From Rhizomys pruinosus (lineage: Eukaryota > Chordata > Mammalia > Rodentia > Spalacidae), in the NCBI GenBank assembly GCA_009823505.1, contig VZQC01000568.1, forward strand, positions 11,437 to 75,436: DNA of 64,000 nt. The letters are read 5' to 3'. Of this stretch, positions 47,956 to 59,970 are shown one piece after another. The translations under genes were made by a program, and so were the position numbers. The number at the start of each line of letters is the position of its first letter. The stretch's first letter is position 1. Below the pieces are notes generated by a model. The model saw only the letters and a list, made by a program, of their open reading frames with translations, ran no database searches and had not been told where the DNA came from.

Positions 47956-48113
47956 TTTTTTTTTTTTGTCTTTTTGAGACAGGGTCTCCCTTGTAGCCCC
48001 AGCTGTCCTGGAGCTCGCTCTGTAGACCAGGCTGGCCTTGAACTCACAAAGATCCGCCTGCCTCTGCCTCCCAAGCTCTAGAATTAAAGGCATGTGCCAC
48101 CATGCCTGGCAAA
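47956..48113 (-). mobile_element. B1 SINE
   Basis: T-tract, GAGACAGGGTCTCCCTTGTA through CCAGGCTGGCCTTGAACTC to CACCATGCCTGGC. Confidence 0.95.
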
Positions 48114-49364
48114 ATTGAATTCATTTTAAAGATGTGAAGTTGATTGTATTTCTATGTCATGCTTAACACAAGTTGTAATAATGAATTATGCACAGGGTTT
48201 TCCAACATCAAACCATCTACATAGCTTCCTAGAAAAACTAAAATAAACACTTATCATAAAGACAGCTGTTTCCCCTACAAAGTCATTAGAGTCTTCAGGA
48301 GGAAAGACAGAGGAAATTTGGTTATTTGAGCCCAGGAGTTCTAATACCAAAATCTAAACCTCAGTTCCTAAGTTCTCTATTACAATTGCCTATCCAAAAA
48401 TGATTTAAAATAGAAGGAATCTTGATTTTCCATTATAGAATGGTACATACCCATTGAAAACTTTTTAAAGAAGCATTTCATCATGTAGGAAATGTTTGTG
48501 AAGACATCAAACATATCTGAATATGGTAAGTGATGCCTACTGAGTAATTACTCTGTTTGGGGTTTGATCCTAAAGGATTTTTAATAACCATCTCAATTCT
48601 CACACTAACTTTGAGATAGGTACTATATCCATCTTCACTTTAAAGATGGGAAACAAACTTCCAGAAGTTAAACTGTTCGACCTTACAGAGACTCTGATTC
48701 AAAGGCGCAGAAACAATGTTCTTAAATATCACTTTATACAACTTTCCCTTAGTTGCCTATAAAATTGAACGCAAAATATGAGCATCCATTAATTCATTTA
48801 TTCAAAAATGTATTTATTGAGCATTTAACATTATCTGATCCAAGTATATTGTATCAAAGGAGATACAACAGTAAATAAAGTTTCCTCATCATATTCCAGT
48901 GCAAAGCAAAGGCATCAACCACTTATTACAATAAAGTTTAATGAGCGTTAAGTCTTGGGAACCAGAAGTCTAATTAATTCCTGGCATGGAAAAATCCCTT
49001 CTAAGTCCTATTATGTGTATGTATTAGATTTCACAGAGCCCAATTTAGATGATCCGTGATTGTTCAACACATCATCTTGTAAGTAAGAGGCATCTGTACC
49101 TGTCTCTTATCCAGGGGTTGTCATAACTTGCCACCAATGCCTCAGATTGAACCAGAACCTGCCAAGATTAGCTAGCATACACAGTGTTGCTCTGCCCCTA
49201 TTCTAACTGCAAATGAGACAGAGAAGCTGAGGGCTGAAGATGGGATGCTGGGCGGGGTTTAAAAAGGCAGTCCACCAAACCACCCTGCGTCCTGAGATAA
49301 CTGCGTTGGCTGTCTCCAGACAAGAGCCGGATGATACAGTTTCTTTTTATACTGTTGTGTTTTC
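48114..49364. other. Gene-free interval with a MIR remnant
   Basis: AT-rich unique sequence. A reverse MIR-like stretch is at 48585-48690 (TATCCATCTTCACTTTAAAG). Confidence 0.45.
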
Positions 49365-49500
49365 TACAATTTGTTTATTTATTTATTTTTGAGACTGGTC
49401 TCTCTATGTACCTCTGGCTGACATTAAACTCACAATCCTCCTGCCTCAGACTCCCAGAGTGCTAGGATTATAAGTGTGTGTCTCTGTGCCTGGCTGTTTT
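49365..49500 (-). mobile_element. B1 SINE, diverged
   Basis: TTTATTTTTGAGACTGGTC, AACTCACAATCCTCCTGCCT, then TGCCTGGCTG. Confidence 0.8.
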
Positions 49501-50207
49501 CCACAGTGGGTGATGTTTGGTGCAAGCAGTTTTCAGATTCCACAGACTACTTATAGAGTGACAGTAAATTTCTAGTGGGGGAGTAACCAGCTAAGGAGAT
49601 TTAGGATCGTTTTGACCACAGGCACTGGGAAAATGCATGTCAAATCTTTATCATTTTTCTTCAAGTGCACTACAGTGGTATTAGAAAATTCACATTGTTG
49701 TGCAATGGACATTCCCAATCATGTCCAGAATGCTTTCGATCTTGCAAAAGTGAAGCATGTCCACTAAACAACCACTTCCCAGCCCCTAGCTACCACCACT
49801 CACTTTCTGTGTCTATGAATTGAGTGCTCTAGGGTCCTTGTCCAAATGGAAAGAAACAACCCTTTTGTGACTGGCTTGTTTCATTTAGCATAATGTCCTC
49901 AAGATTCACCTGTTGTCCTCATCCAGTTGGGCTGGAACAACAGAATGCCATCAACTGGGTGACTTAGAAAAACACAGGACTTTATTTCCCATAGTTCTGG
50001 ACTCTACAAGCTTCAAGATCAGCACCTTGGCCAATTTGTGATGCTGAGACTCTCTTCCCAGACATATGGCCATCTTTGAGCTTCATCGTTCCATACAGGA
50101 AAAGGAAAAACAGGGTTCTGTGAGCTCTCTCACTCCTGAGCTCTACCCTCATAACCTAGTCACTTACTAAAGACCCTGCATCCTAACACCACCCCATTGC
50201 TGGTTAG
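49501..50207. other. Gene-free interval with diverged repeat-like sequence
   Basis: The 49930-50200 part has the word order of an old interspersed repeat (GACTTAGAAAAACACAGGAC, CATAGTTCTGGACTC). Family not assigned. Confidence 0.4.
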
Positions 50208-50220
50208 AAATTTAAGACCC

Positions 50221-50698
50221 GGGGCTGGAGAGATGGTCTAGCAGTTAAGAGCACCGGCTGCTCTTGCAGAGGACCCGGGTTCGATCCCCAGCACCCACTG
50301 GCTGCTGAAAACCATCTTTAACTCCAGTTCCAGGGGAATGTGATACCCTCTTCTGACCTCCATGGCACTGCACAACATGGGTGCACAAACCAACATGCAG
50401 ACTGTACATTCATACACATACGAAAATAAGAAAAGAAAAGAAAAGAAAAGAAAAGAAAATTTAAGACCCAAGGGGCTGGAGAGTTGGCTCAGCAGTTGAG
50501 AGCTCCGACTGCTCTTGCAGAGGACCCGGGTTTGATTCCCAGCACCCACATGGTGGCTAAGAACTGTCTTTAGATCCAGTTCCAGGGGAATCCGATGCCC
50601 TCTTCTGACCTCCGTGGCATTGCATGACACAGTGCACCAACCTGCATGCAGACAGTACATTCATACACATAAAAATAAATAAATAAAAATTTAAAAAA
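50221..50698 (+). mobile_element. Two B2-type SINEs inserted in series at one target
   Basis: SINE 1 (50221-50456, AAAAG-repeat tail) and SINE 2 (50472-50698). The 13-bp target AAATTTAAGACCC is present three times, at 50208-50220, 50457-50469 and 50701-50713. Confidence 0.95.
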
Positions 50699-50713
50699 AG
50701 AAATTTAAGACCC

Positions 50714-51337
50714 TCTACTTGGATACGAACTGTCCTGCATAGGCTTATGTTTTCAACTCTTGGTATCCAGTTGTTAATGCTATTTTGGAAGGTTCTGAAA
50801 TTTTGGGGAGATGAGTCCAGGCTAGAGGAGGTCAGTCCTTGGTGGGAGGGGCCCCCCTTGCGGGTATATTATCCCTGGTTATTTCCTGTCTGTGACTCTT
50901 GGCTTCCTGTCTCTCACTTTGGATGTCCTGTCTGCGGTGATGTAAACAACTGTTTCTTGCCACACATTCCCACTACCACCATGTTCTGTTCACGCTTTGG
51001 TACCAAATTCCCATGTACCAAACCCTGGGAAACCAGGGGCCAAAGTAATATTTTCCTCCTTAAGTTCTTTCTGTCAGGTATTTTAATTATGATGCAAACA
51101 CACTCAGTGCATAACATTCGTGTGTCTGGATTTCCTTTATTCTAAAAACTGAATACTATTTTACTACAAGTATTCAATGATTTTTTTTTGCCCATTCACC
51201 TGTTTGTTGATGGACACATGAATTACTGCTGCCATTTGCTTGTTACAAACATAAGCCTATCAGTATCTCTCTGAGGATCTACTTTCAGATTATTGTACAA
51301 CTGTCATAATTTTAACTTCTATTCCCAGAAGTTGATT
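50714..51337. other. Gene-free interval
   Basis: Unique sequence; open frames here lack any recognisable family. Confidence 0.45.
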
Positions 51338-51478
51338 TTTTTCTGGTCTTTTTTAGACAGGGTCTCCCTGTAACCCAAGCTGTCCTGGAACTCACTATGT
51401 AGACCAGGCTGGCCTTGAGATCCGCCTGCCTCTGCCTCACCAGTGCTGGGATTAAAGGCATGTGCCACCATGCCCTGC
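51338..51478 (-). mobile_element. B1 SINE with internal deletion
   Basis: AGACAGGGTCTCCCTGTAAC, CCAGGCTGGCCTTGAGATCC (CTC-ACAG segment missing) and ATTAAAGGCATGTGCCACC. Confidence 0.92.
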
Positions 51479-51947
51479 AGAAGTTGAATTTTTTAAATCA
51501 TATTATAATTCTATGTCTAAGTTTTTGAAGAATTGCTATACTGTTTTCAGAGTAGCAGTGACACTTTATAGTCCTATTGAGTGTTGCATAGATGTTTGAA
51601 TTTGTCTATATCACACTAATACTTGCTATTTTTTATTTTCTGATAATGGCCATCAGCAGATGGGAGCAGTTTGTTCTTATGGTTTTGATTTATATTTCCC
51701 CAGTAATTACTGATGCAACTTCTTCATGTGTTTATTGGAAATTTATATATCTTTTGGGTGGGATGTTCTTAGTTCTATTTCTTATCATTTAAATTAATAC
51801 TATAGCTAATATGCTTACACACAGAGATTGATGTTCATTACACATGATCTAATATGTAAAATATCGAACAATTGCTAAGATTATATAAAATTCTGTATCT
51901 GACAAATTATCCACTGAAAAGCTAGACCTAACGGCCAGTGTGTGTTG

Positions 51948-52117
51948 TTGGGGCTGGAGCGATAACTCAGTAGGTAAGAGCACTTGCTGCTCTTTCAAAG
52001 GACCCAAGTTTTGTTCCCAGCACCCACCTCCAGTGGCTCACAACTGCCTGTAAGTCCAGCTCTGGGGAATCCGAAGGCGTCCTCTGGCCTCGGTGGGTAC
52101 CCACACAGGGGCCCTCA

Positions 52118-52161
<44 letters not shown>

Positions 52162-52195
52162 GAAATACAAATAAAATAAACTTTTATAAAAGGGT
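51948..52195 (+). mobile_element. B2-type SINE with (CA)n tail
   Basis: GGGGCTGGAGCGATAACTCAG start; tail holds CA repeats at 52118-52153. Confidence 0.9.
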
Positions 52196-52202
52196 ATAAG
52201 GA

Positions 52203-52262
52203 GCCGGGCATGGTGGCACACGCCTTTAGAGGCAGGTGGATCTTTGTGAGTTCAAGGCCAAC
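52203..52262 (+). mobile_element. B1 SINE with internal deletion, 3'-truncated
   Basis: GCCGGGCATGGTGGCACACG joins directly to AGGCAGGTGGATCTTTGTGA; the cAGCACTCGGG segment is missing. Confidence 0.85.
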
Positions 52263-52705
52263 AGACAAAACGGGGATCACCTACAGATGGCAAAATGTAG
52301 GGAGGTCACAATAGCTGTCTTCATGTAACTTGGAAAATGTAGAAAGAAGAGGAAGCAGGCATGATTTTTGAACCAGTGTTAACAGATGGACTGCTCAAGC
52401 AGAGAGATTTCAACCCAAGATGAGTGGAACACTTGCTAACCGTGTAGGTCATTGTGCAACGAAATGAGATGTCTCTTGGGGTAATGAAGTTCCTATTTCT
52501 GAGGAGGTCATGGAGGGTGGGTGCAATCTCTTAAAGGCTATGTGAGGGGTCCCCTAAGCATTGCACAAAAACCAGCTCCCTAGAGGCAACAGATGTCCTC
52601 AGTCTCTGAGCATTTCTTCCAGTACAGTATCTGTGAGTGATCTGTTCCTCCTAATGTCCTGGTCTGTGCTGAGAAAGAGGACCAAGATGACAGGATCGAA
52701 AGATA

Positions 52706-52875
52706 AAGTTCTTGGGGTTGGAGTTAAGAGCAGAGAACCTGGGTTCGATTCCCAGCACTCACATGGCAGCTAACAACCATCTGTAACTCTAGTTCCAGGG
52801 AATCTGACTCCTTCATCTGACCTCCGTGGGCATTGCACAACATGGGTCTGCTTTTACACATGCAGGCAATACACT

Positions 52876-52913
<38 letters not shown>

Positions 52914-52945
52914 TAAAAATAATAAATAAAATATTTTAAAAAGAA
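52706..52945 (+). mobile_element. B2-type SINE with 5' deletion and (CA)n tail
   Basis: GGGGTTGGAGTTAAGAGCAG shows loss of box A sequence; CA repeats at 52879-52910. Confidence 0.88.
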
Positions 52946-54172
52946 TTTCTGATAAGCTGAAAGGAAACACTAATATGATCAAAAACTATACCTCAAATAG
53001 CCACTGTCTCACCTTTGCACTACCCCCTTCTTGGCTTTCCTGTCCAAAAAGCAAAATGTCTAGTATACCACCTAAGCTAAGGGCCGCTGAGATTCTGATC
53101 AATTGGTAAAGCCTGGGGGGGGGGCTGAATTGAGAAGGATTCGGAAATTGTGTCTGGGCTCACGAAGAAAGAGTGGTGATTGATTAGCAGTGTCTGCTCT
53201 GAGCTCGGTAGTGGGGAGAGAAGGTACCAAGTGTCATGGACTTGATGAGTTGCATCAAGATGGTCTAAAATGTTAGTACTTACAGATCCCTAGAGAGAGA
53301 TGAAAACGCACACCAGAGCACAGGGATGCCCTGTGTCCCATCTCAGGACTGGCTTTTCTCTCAATTCTCCGTCGGGCTCTGAGGGAAGCAGAGGGAGGAC
53401 AGAGCCAGCTGCTGCAGGTGTTCTACCTCAGGCACAGAAACAGGACGACGAATGGAATCTTGCCTAGAAATGGCCATGCCCAGGTCTCCCTGCGTCTCTG
53501 CCCCAAGACTTGGGTGGAGGAACTGACGGAGAAGTGCTTTCTAAACTCTACACACAGCCTTCCTCCTAGCCTTGGCTGCTGGTCCGCTGCTTCTGTGAGG
53601 CCCTGTGAGCCTCTTCCAAGTGTCCTGTCACTGCTCAGCCAGTCTCCGGTCCCCTGGTCCCTTCACCAGGTAACTCTGCCCACTCCCCTGAGGCTCCCGC
53701 CCACCTCTCAGAGTTTGTTCCAAGTATTACAGTGATGTCAGCGCTTCTGGCTCTCTGCCTGCAGCCCACGCTTTCCTCCACAACAAAAATGCTTCAATTC
53801 TTCTACTCTCTTGGCTTTCAAGTTGCCCGTCTCCAGCCTGCCACAAAGGGTTCTGTTCTCCCAAGTCTCTCCAAGCGCAGACTCGAGGCTGCCCCAGGCC
53901 AAACACTAGGGTTGATGCGGGTAGGTGGTGGGATGGGATCGCCTCTGGCCTCTCACCCTTTTCTCTCCATGTTGAGGGAACTGAGGCCCAGAGAGAGGCT
54001 GGCGCTCATTTAAGGAGAGTCCCAGCCCCACCAGCACAGAGTCAGTGGTTATAAGGTGAGGCTGGGACCCAGGTTTCTGCAGGATGTGCAGTCTTCCCAC
54101 CCCACGAGGATCTACACAGCTGCCCAGCCTGGCGCTGCGTAGTTTGCATACTACTTTATAGTCTTTAAGGGA
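52946..54172. other. Gene-free interval
   Basis: Moderately GC-rich unique sequence at 53340-54110 with a short poly-G at 53117. I looked for splice-bounded frames and found none convincing. Confidence 0.45.
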
Positions 54173-54330
54173 AAAAAAAAAAAAAAAAAAAAAAAGGCTC
54201 CCTCTCCCCTACATTTTCCTCTTCCCCCTTTCTTGGTCGGGCTCTTCCACCTCCCTTCCCCATCCTCTGCTTCCAATGTCCTTATTCTCTCTCTCTCTCT
54301 CTCTCCTTCCCTCCCTCCCTCCCTCCTTTC
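54171..54330. repeat. Poly-A run and pyrimidine-rich (CT)n(CCTC)n
   Basis: About 24 A at 54172-54195, then CT and CCTC repeats at 54285-54327. Confidence 0.9.
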
Positions 54331-55440
54331 TATTTAGGCTGTTAAGAGAGGTCCTGAAGGGGACCAGGAAAGTGAGTCTGCAGAGGGCCCGTGTCCTCTG
54401 GGTCATTCATCCTTCCTCTGCTCTCTGACCCCACTATCTAGGAAATCTATTTAACCCCTTTTAAGGAGGTGCAGTTGTGTTTTCTTCGTGTCTTCTCCTT
54501 CTCTGGAGTCAGAAGTGGTCGTTATTACATAAACTGGGGTGCTATGCCACTAAAAAAGTCTCCCTATTGAACTTTCTTGGGTAGAGCAGCAAGGGGGATG
54601 AGGAGGGAGGTGGCAGGCATCTGGGAAGGGAGCACTCCTGAATGCCAGTGTTATCTGATGAGGCAGGTCACTATGTGCTGCTTACCATGAGAGACGAGTA
54701 GGAGTTGCAGGTTTTGCAACCAGATACCTGTCTAATGTGTAATAATATTGAACACGGGTGAGATGGCCTTTTATTATTTTTCTAATCACAAGTTTCACTT
54801 GTGAAATGGGGGAATAGACACAGCAGGCCTATTTCTGTACCGCGTCTTCAGATGGTCAATGCTGGTGGGCTCACTGTTTAGACAAGGCTGGGCCAGTGGG
54901 ATTTGACAGATGATCTTCAAACACATAGTGTTGGTCCCATGCAAAGAATACAAAATAAGGGGGCAAGTTGGGACTGCCTCTCCCAACACAGCCCCATGAG
55001 TCCTGTGAGATCCAGGGGAAGCCGCTTGCCTACCAGTGTTAGGATCTCTGGTTTCTGGAATGAAGATCTTGAACTAGATGAATGGTTTCCAGATAATTTC
55101 CCACACCTCCCTGGGATCGCTATAAACAAGTTTCAGGACCTTTTCCCACAGAAAAATAACATCTCTCACATATGAAGTTTGGGTCTTCCAGAGAAATCTG
55201 CCTGTCGCTTTTATTTGCTTAACACATTGGAGTTATCTGTAACCATTAATTTGTTAAAAAAAAAAAAAGTCACCAACATATTTTTAAAAAGATGATTCTG
55301 TTCCTTATTAGATGAGGGTCTCAAATCTGGTAAACAAGATTGATTTCAGAGTGAGGTGTAGCCGAAAGAGGCTCTTAAAGGCATGCCAAGTCTCCAGCAC
55401 TTACTCTAGCTTGGCTGAATTTATATACACCAAACAGATG
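54331..55440. other. Gene-free interval
   Basis: Unique sequence including an AT-rich part at 54720-54800. No gene evidence. Confidence 0.45.
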
Positions 55441-55444
55441 GACC

Positions 55445-55590
55445 TGGGGTTGGAGAGGTGGCTGGCTCAGTGGGTAAAGGCACCTGCCACCAAGCCTGAT
55501 GACCTGAGTTCAGTCCCTGAAACTGACGTGCTGGAGAGAGAGAACCTGCCATCCAACCTCCACTGGCACAGACACATGCAAACAGAAGAC
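55445..55590 (+). mobile_element. B3/B2-related SINE, diverged
   Basis: GGGGTTGGAGAGGTGGCTGG start, TGATGACCTGAGTTCAGTCC box B. Confidence 0.75.
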
Positions 55591-56321
55591 AATGAGAGAT
55601 GGACTTGTCAAAGAATGATCAATTTCACATGGAAGTACTAAAATGGATCCCACTGGTTACCAAGTACTTCCCAGACAGCCTATGCTCCTGTGCTCACCAT
55701 CTCAGGATTCCGCGTGTCCATGGATTCACAAGACATATTGTTCTGATGGTCCCATACCCAGAGTGGCTCAAACATAGCACACTGTCCCTTTGCCCAGTCT
55801 TATGCTTATAGCAGACATCACTAATCAACTCTTGCTTCCCTGCCAAGCCCGACCATGGTTTCCTATTTCTCAATACTCCAGACAGCCCTTAACAATCAAT
55901 AAGCGAGCTCATGAACTGAAACCTAGCTTTCCTTCCAGCATCTAAACATTTGAATCATAAGTCACTGCTTTTGTTTAGATGTCTGACTCACCAAGCAGCC
56001 TTGTAACTGGAACATAGTTTCCCATGGATCTTACAGAAACAAGTTGGGCTTTGGGGAAGAAGACAAGGGTGCGGAGTCCTCTTGATGGGGACATTTATCA
56101 GTATACATTGGGTCTCATGAATTTTGTAATGGAAAATCATTCTGGTTTTGGCAACAGATTAATTATCCTGATAACTAACCATCAAAGAATAAATTCTGAA
56201 TTCTGGCAGGTCCACTAAGCTAATGGTCCTGAGGAGACGGCTTTCTAGAGCACCAGCCTTCTCCAGATAAATTATCCACTTCATCTCCAGCAGTAGTCAT
56301 TATGTGGCCTTTTGTTTTCTT
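55591..56321. other. Gene-free interval
   Basis: Unique sequence, no gene evidence. Confidence 0.5.
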
Positions 56322-56461
56322 TTTTTGTAGACAGGGTCTCCAGGTAGCCCCACCTGGCCTGGAACTCACAATGTAGACCAGGGCTGGCTTTGAACTTATA
56401 GAGATCCACTTGCCTCTGCCTCCCAAGAGCTGGAATTTAAAGATGTGTACCACCACACCTG
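56322..56461 (-). mobile_element. B1 SINE
   Basis: TAGACAGGGTCTCCAGGTAG through GAACTCACAATGTAGACCAG to ACCACCACACCTGC. Confidence 0.92.
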
Positions 56462-56533
56462 CAACACAGTTCTTACTTTCTAACTCTAGTAAAGTCTCTT
56501 AAGTAGCTTCATGTAAGAGAATATATAACTGAA

Positions 56534-56764
56534 GGGGCTAAAGAGATGGTTCAGCAGTTAAGAGCCCTGCCCACTCTTGTAAAGGACCCAGGTTTGACTC
56601 CTAGCACCCATCTATCAGCAAACAACCATCTGTAACTCCAGATCCAGGGGATCTGACACCCTCTCCTTACCTCCTCAGACACTGTATGACATGGGCACAC
56701 TTACACACATGCAAGCAATACACTTGTACACATAAAATAAAAATGATAAAAATTTTTTTTTAAA
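56534..56764 (+). mobile_element. B2-type SINE with AGAGAATATATAACT duplication
   Basis: GGGGCTAAAGAGATGGTTCAG start; target recurs as AGAGAATATATGACT after the tail. Confidence 0.9.
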
Positions 56765-57211
56765 AAGAGAATATATGACTTAAGAGATACTTTCCACTTG
56801 CACGGTAAGTAAAGGCTGTAGAACCACGGTGTTGGCTGACTATTCCTGAGAATATGGTTCAGCCAGCTCAAGGGGAAAGGTAAGAAGATAGACGCCTAGA
56901 GACAAACCATCCTCCCCCACCCCCAAAGCTGTCAGACTATGACTCTAAATCACACTGGCATGTTAAAAACCACCAGGCACTTAACCACAGCATTTCCTCT
57001 TATGGCCAGTTTTCTGCAATCGTCTTATAGTCATCAATATCACAGAACTAAATGCTTATTGAGTACAGAGCTGCTGGTCTGTCAGCCATGGAACGCCCAC
57101 TTTCTTTGTGGAGTCAGGTAGGGCCTCTAAAGCCAAGGTTGGCACACCAGCCATGCAAATGCACTCCCCAGACACAGCTTGCTTCTCAGAGGCTTCAGTG
57201 AAAAGGCATGC
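56765..57211. other. Gene-free interval
   Basis: Unique sequence, no gene evidence. Confidence 0.5.
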
Positions 57212-57213
57212 CA

Positions 57214-57214
57214 T

Positions 57215-57271
<57 letters not shown>
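57214..57271. repeat. (CT)n microsatellite
   Basis: About 28 CT units, uninterrupted. Confidence 0.97.
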
Positions 57272-57275
<4 letters not shown>

Positions 57276-57517
57276 CTGACTCAGAGCTGTGTCCTGCCTA
57301 GAGCAAGTCTACATTTGTGTTTTTCTTTTTGCTTTACAATGAAAGTCATCTCTACAGCAAATGTGCTTCCCTCATGAAAGGGCCTCGGGACTCCCAAGGG
57401 ATCGAGTTTACACTTGGAGGATGAGGCTGCCTTCTCTGTTACAGGCCCAATCCATATCCTAAGGTCTTCGCCTATAATCCCTCAGAATGTGATTATATTT
57501 GGAAATAGAAGTGACTG

Positions 57518-57734
57518 GGGCTGGAGAGATGACCTAGCAGTTAAAAGCGCCGACTGCTCTGGTAGAGGACCCGGGTTCGATCCCCAGCACCTACATGGCG
57601 GCTGAGAACCATCTTTAACTCCAGTTCCAGGGAATCCAACACCCTCTTCCGACCTCTAAGGCATTGCATGACACAGGTGCACAAACCTACATGCAGACAG
57701 TACATTCATACACATACAAAAATAAATTAAAAAA
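57518..57734 (+). mobile_element. B2-type SINE with AGAAGTGACTG duplication
   Basis: GGGCTGGAGAGATGACCTAGC start. Target at 57507-57517 and 57735-57745. Confidence 0.95.
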
Positions 57735-58135
57735 AGAAGTGACTGATGTCCTTGTAAGAAGAGATTTGGGCATGCAGAGAGACTACAGGAGTACGTTCAT
57801 ACAGAGGAAAGACCTCTGAGCTCAGGACAAGGTGGCCAATGGTTATCCACTGAGAGACTTGCAGGAGAGATAACAGCCAACACCTGCTTCTGGACTTCCA
57901 GCCCTCATCATTATGAGAAAAATACATTCCTGCTACTTCAACCTTCCTGGCCATGCCATTTTATTATGTGAGTCTGCTTCTGTTCCTTGTTAAAATGGGT
58001 TTTACCAACCTCACAGAAATGATTGTCTGTTTTTCTGACTACACCTGTGGAGTGTCTAACACTTCAAAAAGTTCTCTGAGTTGATTTTGCCCTTTTGGAT
58101 TAAAGACAATGAATTAAGGACTTTATTTACATTTT
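57735..58135. other. Gene-free interval
   Basis: Unique sequence, no gene evidence. Confidence 0.45.
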
Positions 58136-58405
58136 GGTGTCTGGGAGATGGCTTGGTGGTAAAAAGGACTTGCTGTACAAGCCTAAGGAATGGAGTTTGG
58201 GTCCCCAGTGCTCATGTAAAAGCCAGAAGTAGTAGTGTGCTTCTGTATTGCTAGCCCTACAGGGCTGGAGACACAGAGCTTGCTGGTCAACCATCTAGCT
58301 GGATCAGTGAGTGTTGGATCAATGAGAGACCTTGTTGCAAAAGAATAGGTATAAAGTGACAGTGGAAGACCTCTGATATTGACATTGGCCTCCATATCCA
58401 CATGT

Positions 58406-58438
<33 letters not shown>

Positions 58439-58490
58439 CATGCACATATGCTACACATGCATACACATGCACACAAACACACATAAATCA
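58136..58490 (+). mobile_element. B3/B2-related SINE with (CA)n tail
   Basis: TGTCTGGGAGATGGCTTGG start; CA repeats at 58407-58433. Confidence 0.75.
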
Positions 58491-58796
58491 TATGAAAAAC
58501 TGTCCTACTTGATAGCAAACTCAGCGGTGGCTCTGTGAGTCCCTCAGAGTTCAGGCCAACACAGCCCTTCGGGGTTCTTTCCCTGACTTCTGACTCCGCC
58601 CTCAGCTCCAACCTCATCAACCTCCTTCTTGTTCCTTAAGACCAGCACATTCATGCGTGAGGACAGTGTACTTACTGCTCCTTTTCTAGGAAGTGTCCTT
58701 CTCCTAGATGACCAATTCATCAACCTCCTTCAAGTCTTTGCTGGGATACCATTATCTCAGTTTGGCCCATCCTGAGAGCTCACAGCTACCTTCTTG

Positions 58797-59240
58797 TATT
58801 GGTCAGTTTTCCATTACTGTGAGAATATACTCAAGAAAACAGCTTCAAAGGACAAAAGGTTATTTTAGTTTGTAATTTTAGAGTGCTAGGTCCCTGGGTC
58901 CCATCACTTTGGTACCACAGTAAAGCTGACCATCATGGCTGAAGACTGTGGTGGAACAGAGCTACTTGTCTCTACTCCTGCTGCTGGGAGAGAAGAGGAG
59001 GGAAGGAGACGCCAGGAACAGATCTGCCCTGGGAAGACACAGCCCACTGAACGCTTTCTTCAGCTACTCCCTCATTCTAATAACCCACTCGTCCGTGAAC
59101 TCATCTCTGAATCAGTCCACCAGTGAAGTCTGCACCATTATTATACAGTCACCTCTAAACTCCTCCACCAGCTGAGGCCCAAGCCTTCAGACATGAGCAT
59201 TTGGGGTGACAATTCTCTGTGGAAACCATAATGCTTGCCA
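58797..59240 (-). mobile_element. LTR-like repeat, diverged (approximate limits)
   Basis: TTTTCCATTACTGTGAGAAT and ACAAAAGGTTATTTTAG resemble the solo LTR at 42554-42959 in the same order. Confidence 0.45.
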
Positions 59241-59399
59241 AGCCTGCCCCAGCTCCCCTCACCGAGCTTGCTTTCCTTCTCTCCACTGAACTTGTCCTCT
59301 TTTAATTTAGATTGTTTATATTGAAATAAATATTGTTTATTGCCTGTCCTCACTCCACATAGTGAATAAATCCCATAAAAATAAAAATTTTTATTTTCA

Positions 59400-59617
59400 G
59401 GGCTGGAGGGATTGTTCAGTGGTTAAGGTCACTGGACACTCTTGCAGAGGACCTGGGTTCTACTCCCAGCACCGACATGTCAGCTAACAACTGTCTGTAA
59501 CTCTAGTTCCAGGGAATCCATATGCCTCTTCTGATCTCTGTAGGCATTGCACAACACAGGTGCACTTACATCCATACAGGAAATATATTCATACATTTAA
59601 ATAAAAATAATAAATAA
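59400..59617 (+). mobile_element. B2-type SINE, diverged
   Basis: GGGCTGGAGGGATTGTTCAG start, GGGTTCTACTCCCAGCACC box B, AAT-rich tail. Confidence 0.9.
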
Positions 59618-59618
59618 T

Positions 59619-59970
59619 GCCGAGCCTGGTGGTGCACGACTTTAATCCTAGCACTTGGGAGGCAGAGGTAGGTGGATCTTTGTGAGTTCAAGGCCAGCCT
59701 GGTCTACATACTGAGTTCCAGGACAGCTGGGGCTACAGGGAGACCCTGTCTTGAAAAGACAATAATAATAATAATAATAATAATAATTACCATTATTATT
59801 ATTATTAAAGTATTTTTTCTTTTTTTGGTATTTTTTGAGACAGAGTCTCCCTGTAGCTCTGGCTCTCCTGGAACTCACTCTGTAGACCAGGCTGGCCATG
59901 AACTCACAGAAATCTGCCTGCCTCGGCCTCCCAAGTGCTAGGATTAAAGGCATGCACCACCACCCCCAGC
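59619..59970. mobile_element. Inverted pair of B1 SINEs with AAT/ATT repeats between
   Basis: Plus-strand B1 at 59619-59758, (AAT)n at 59759-59788, (ATT)n at 59792-59806, then minus-strand B1 at about 59818-59970. The arms are near-full-length and complementary. Confidence 0.93.

Noticed and set aside
50238..50660. 140-codon minus-strand protein
   Set aside because: It reads through two adjacent SINEs; the same peptide words recur at every SINE in the window.
53418..54013. Pair of adjacent + strand frames in a GC-richer stretch
   Set aside because: No conserved domain and no convincing splice junction linking them.
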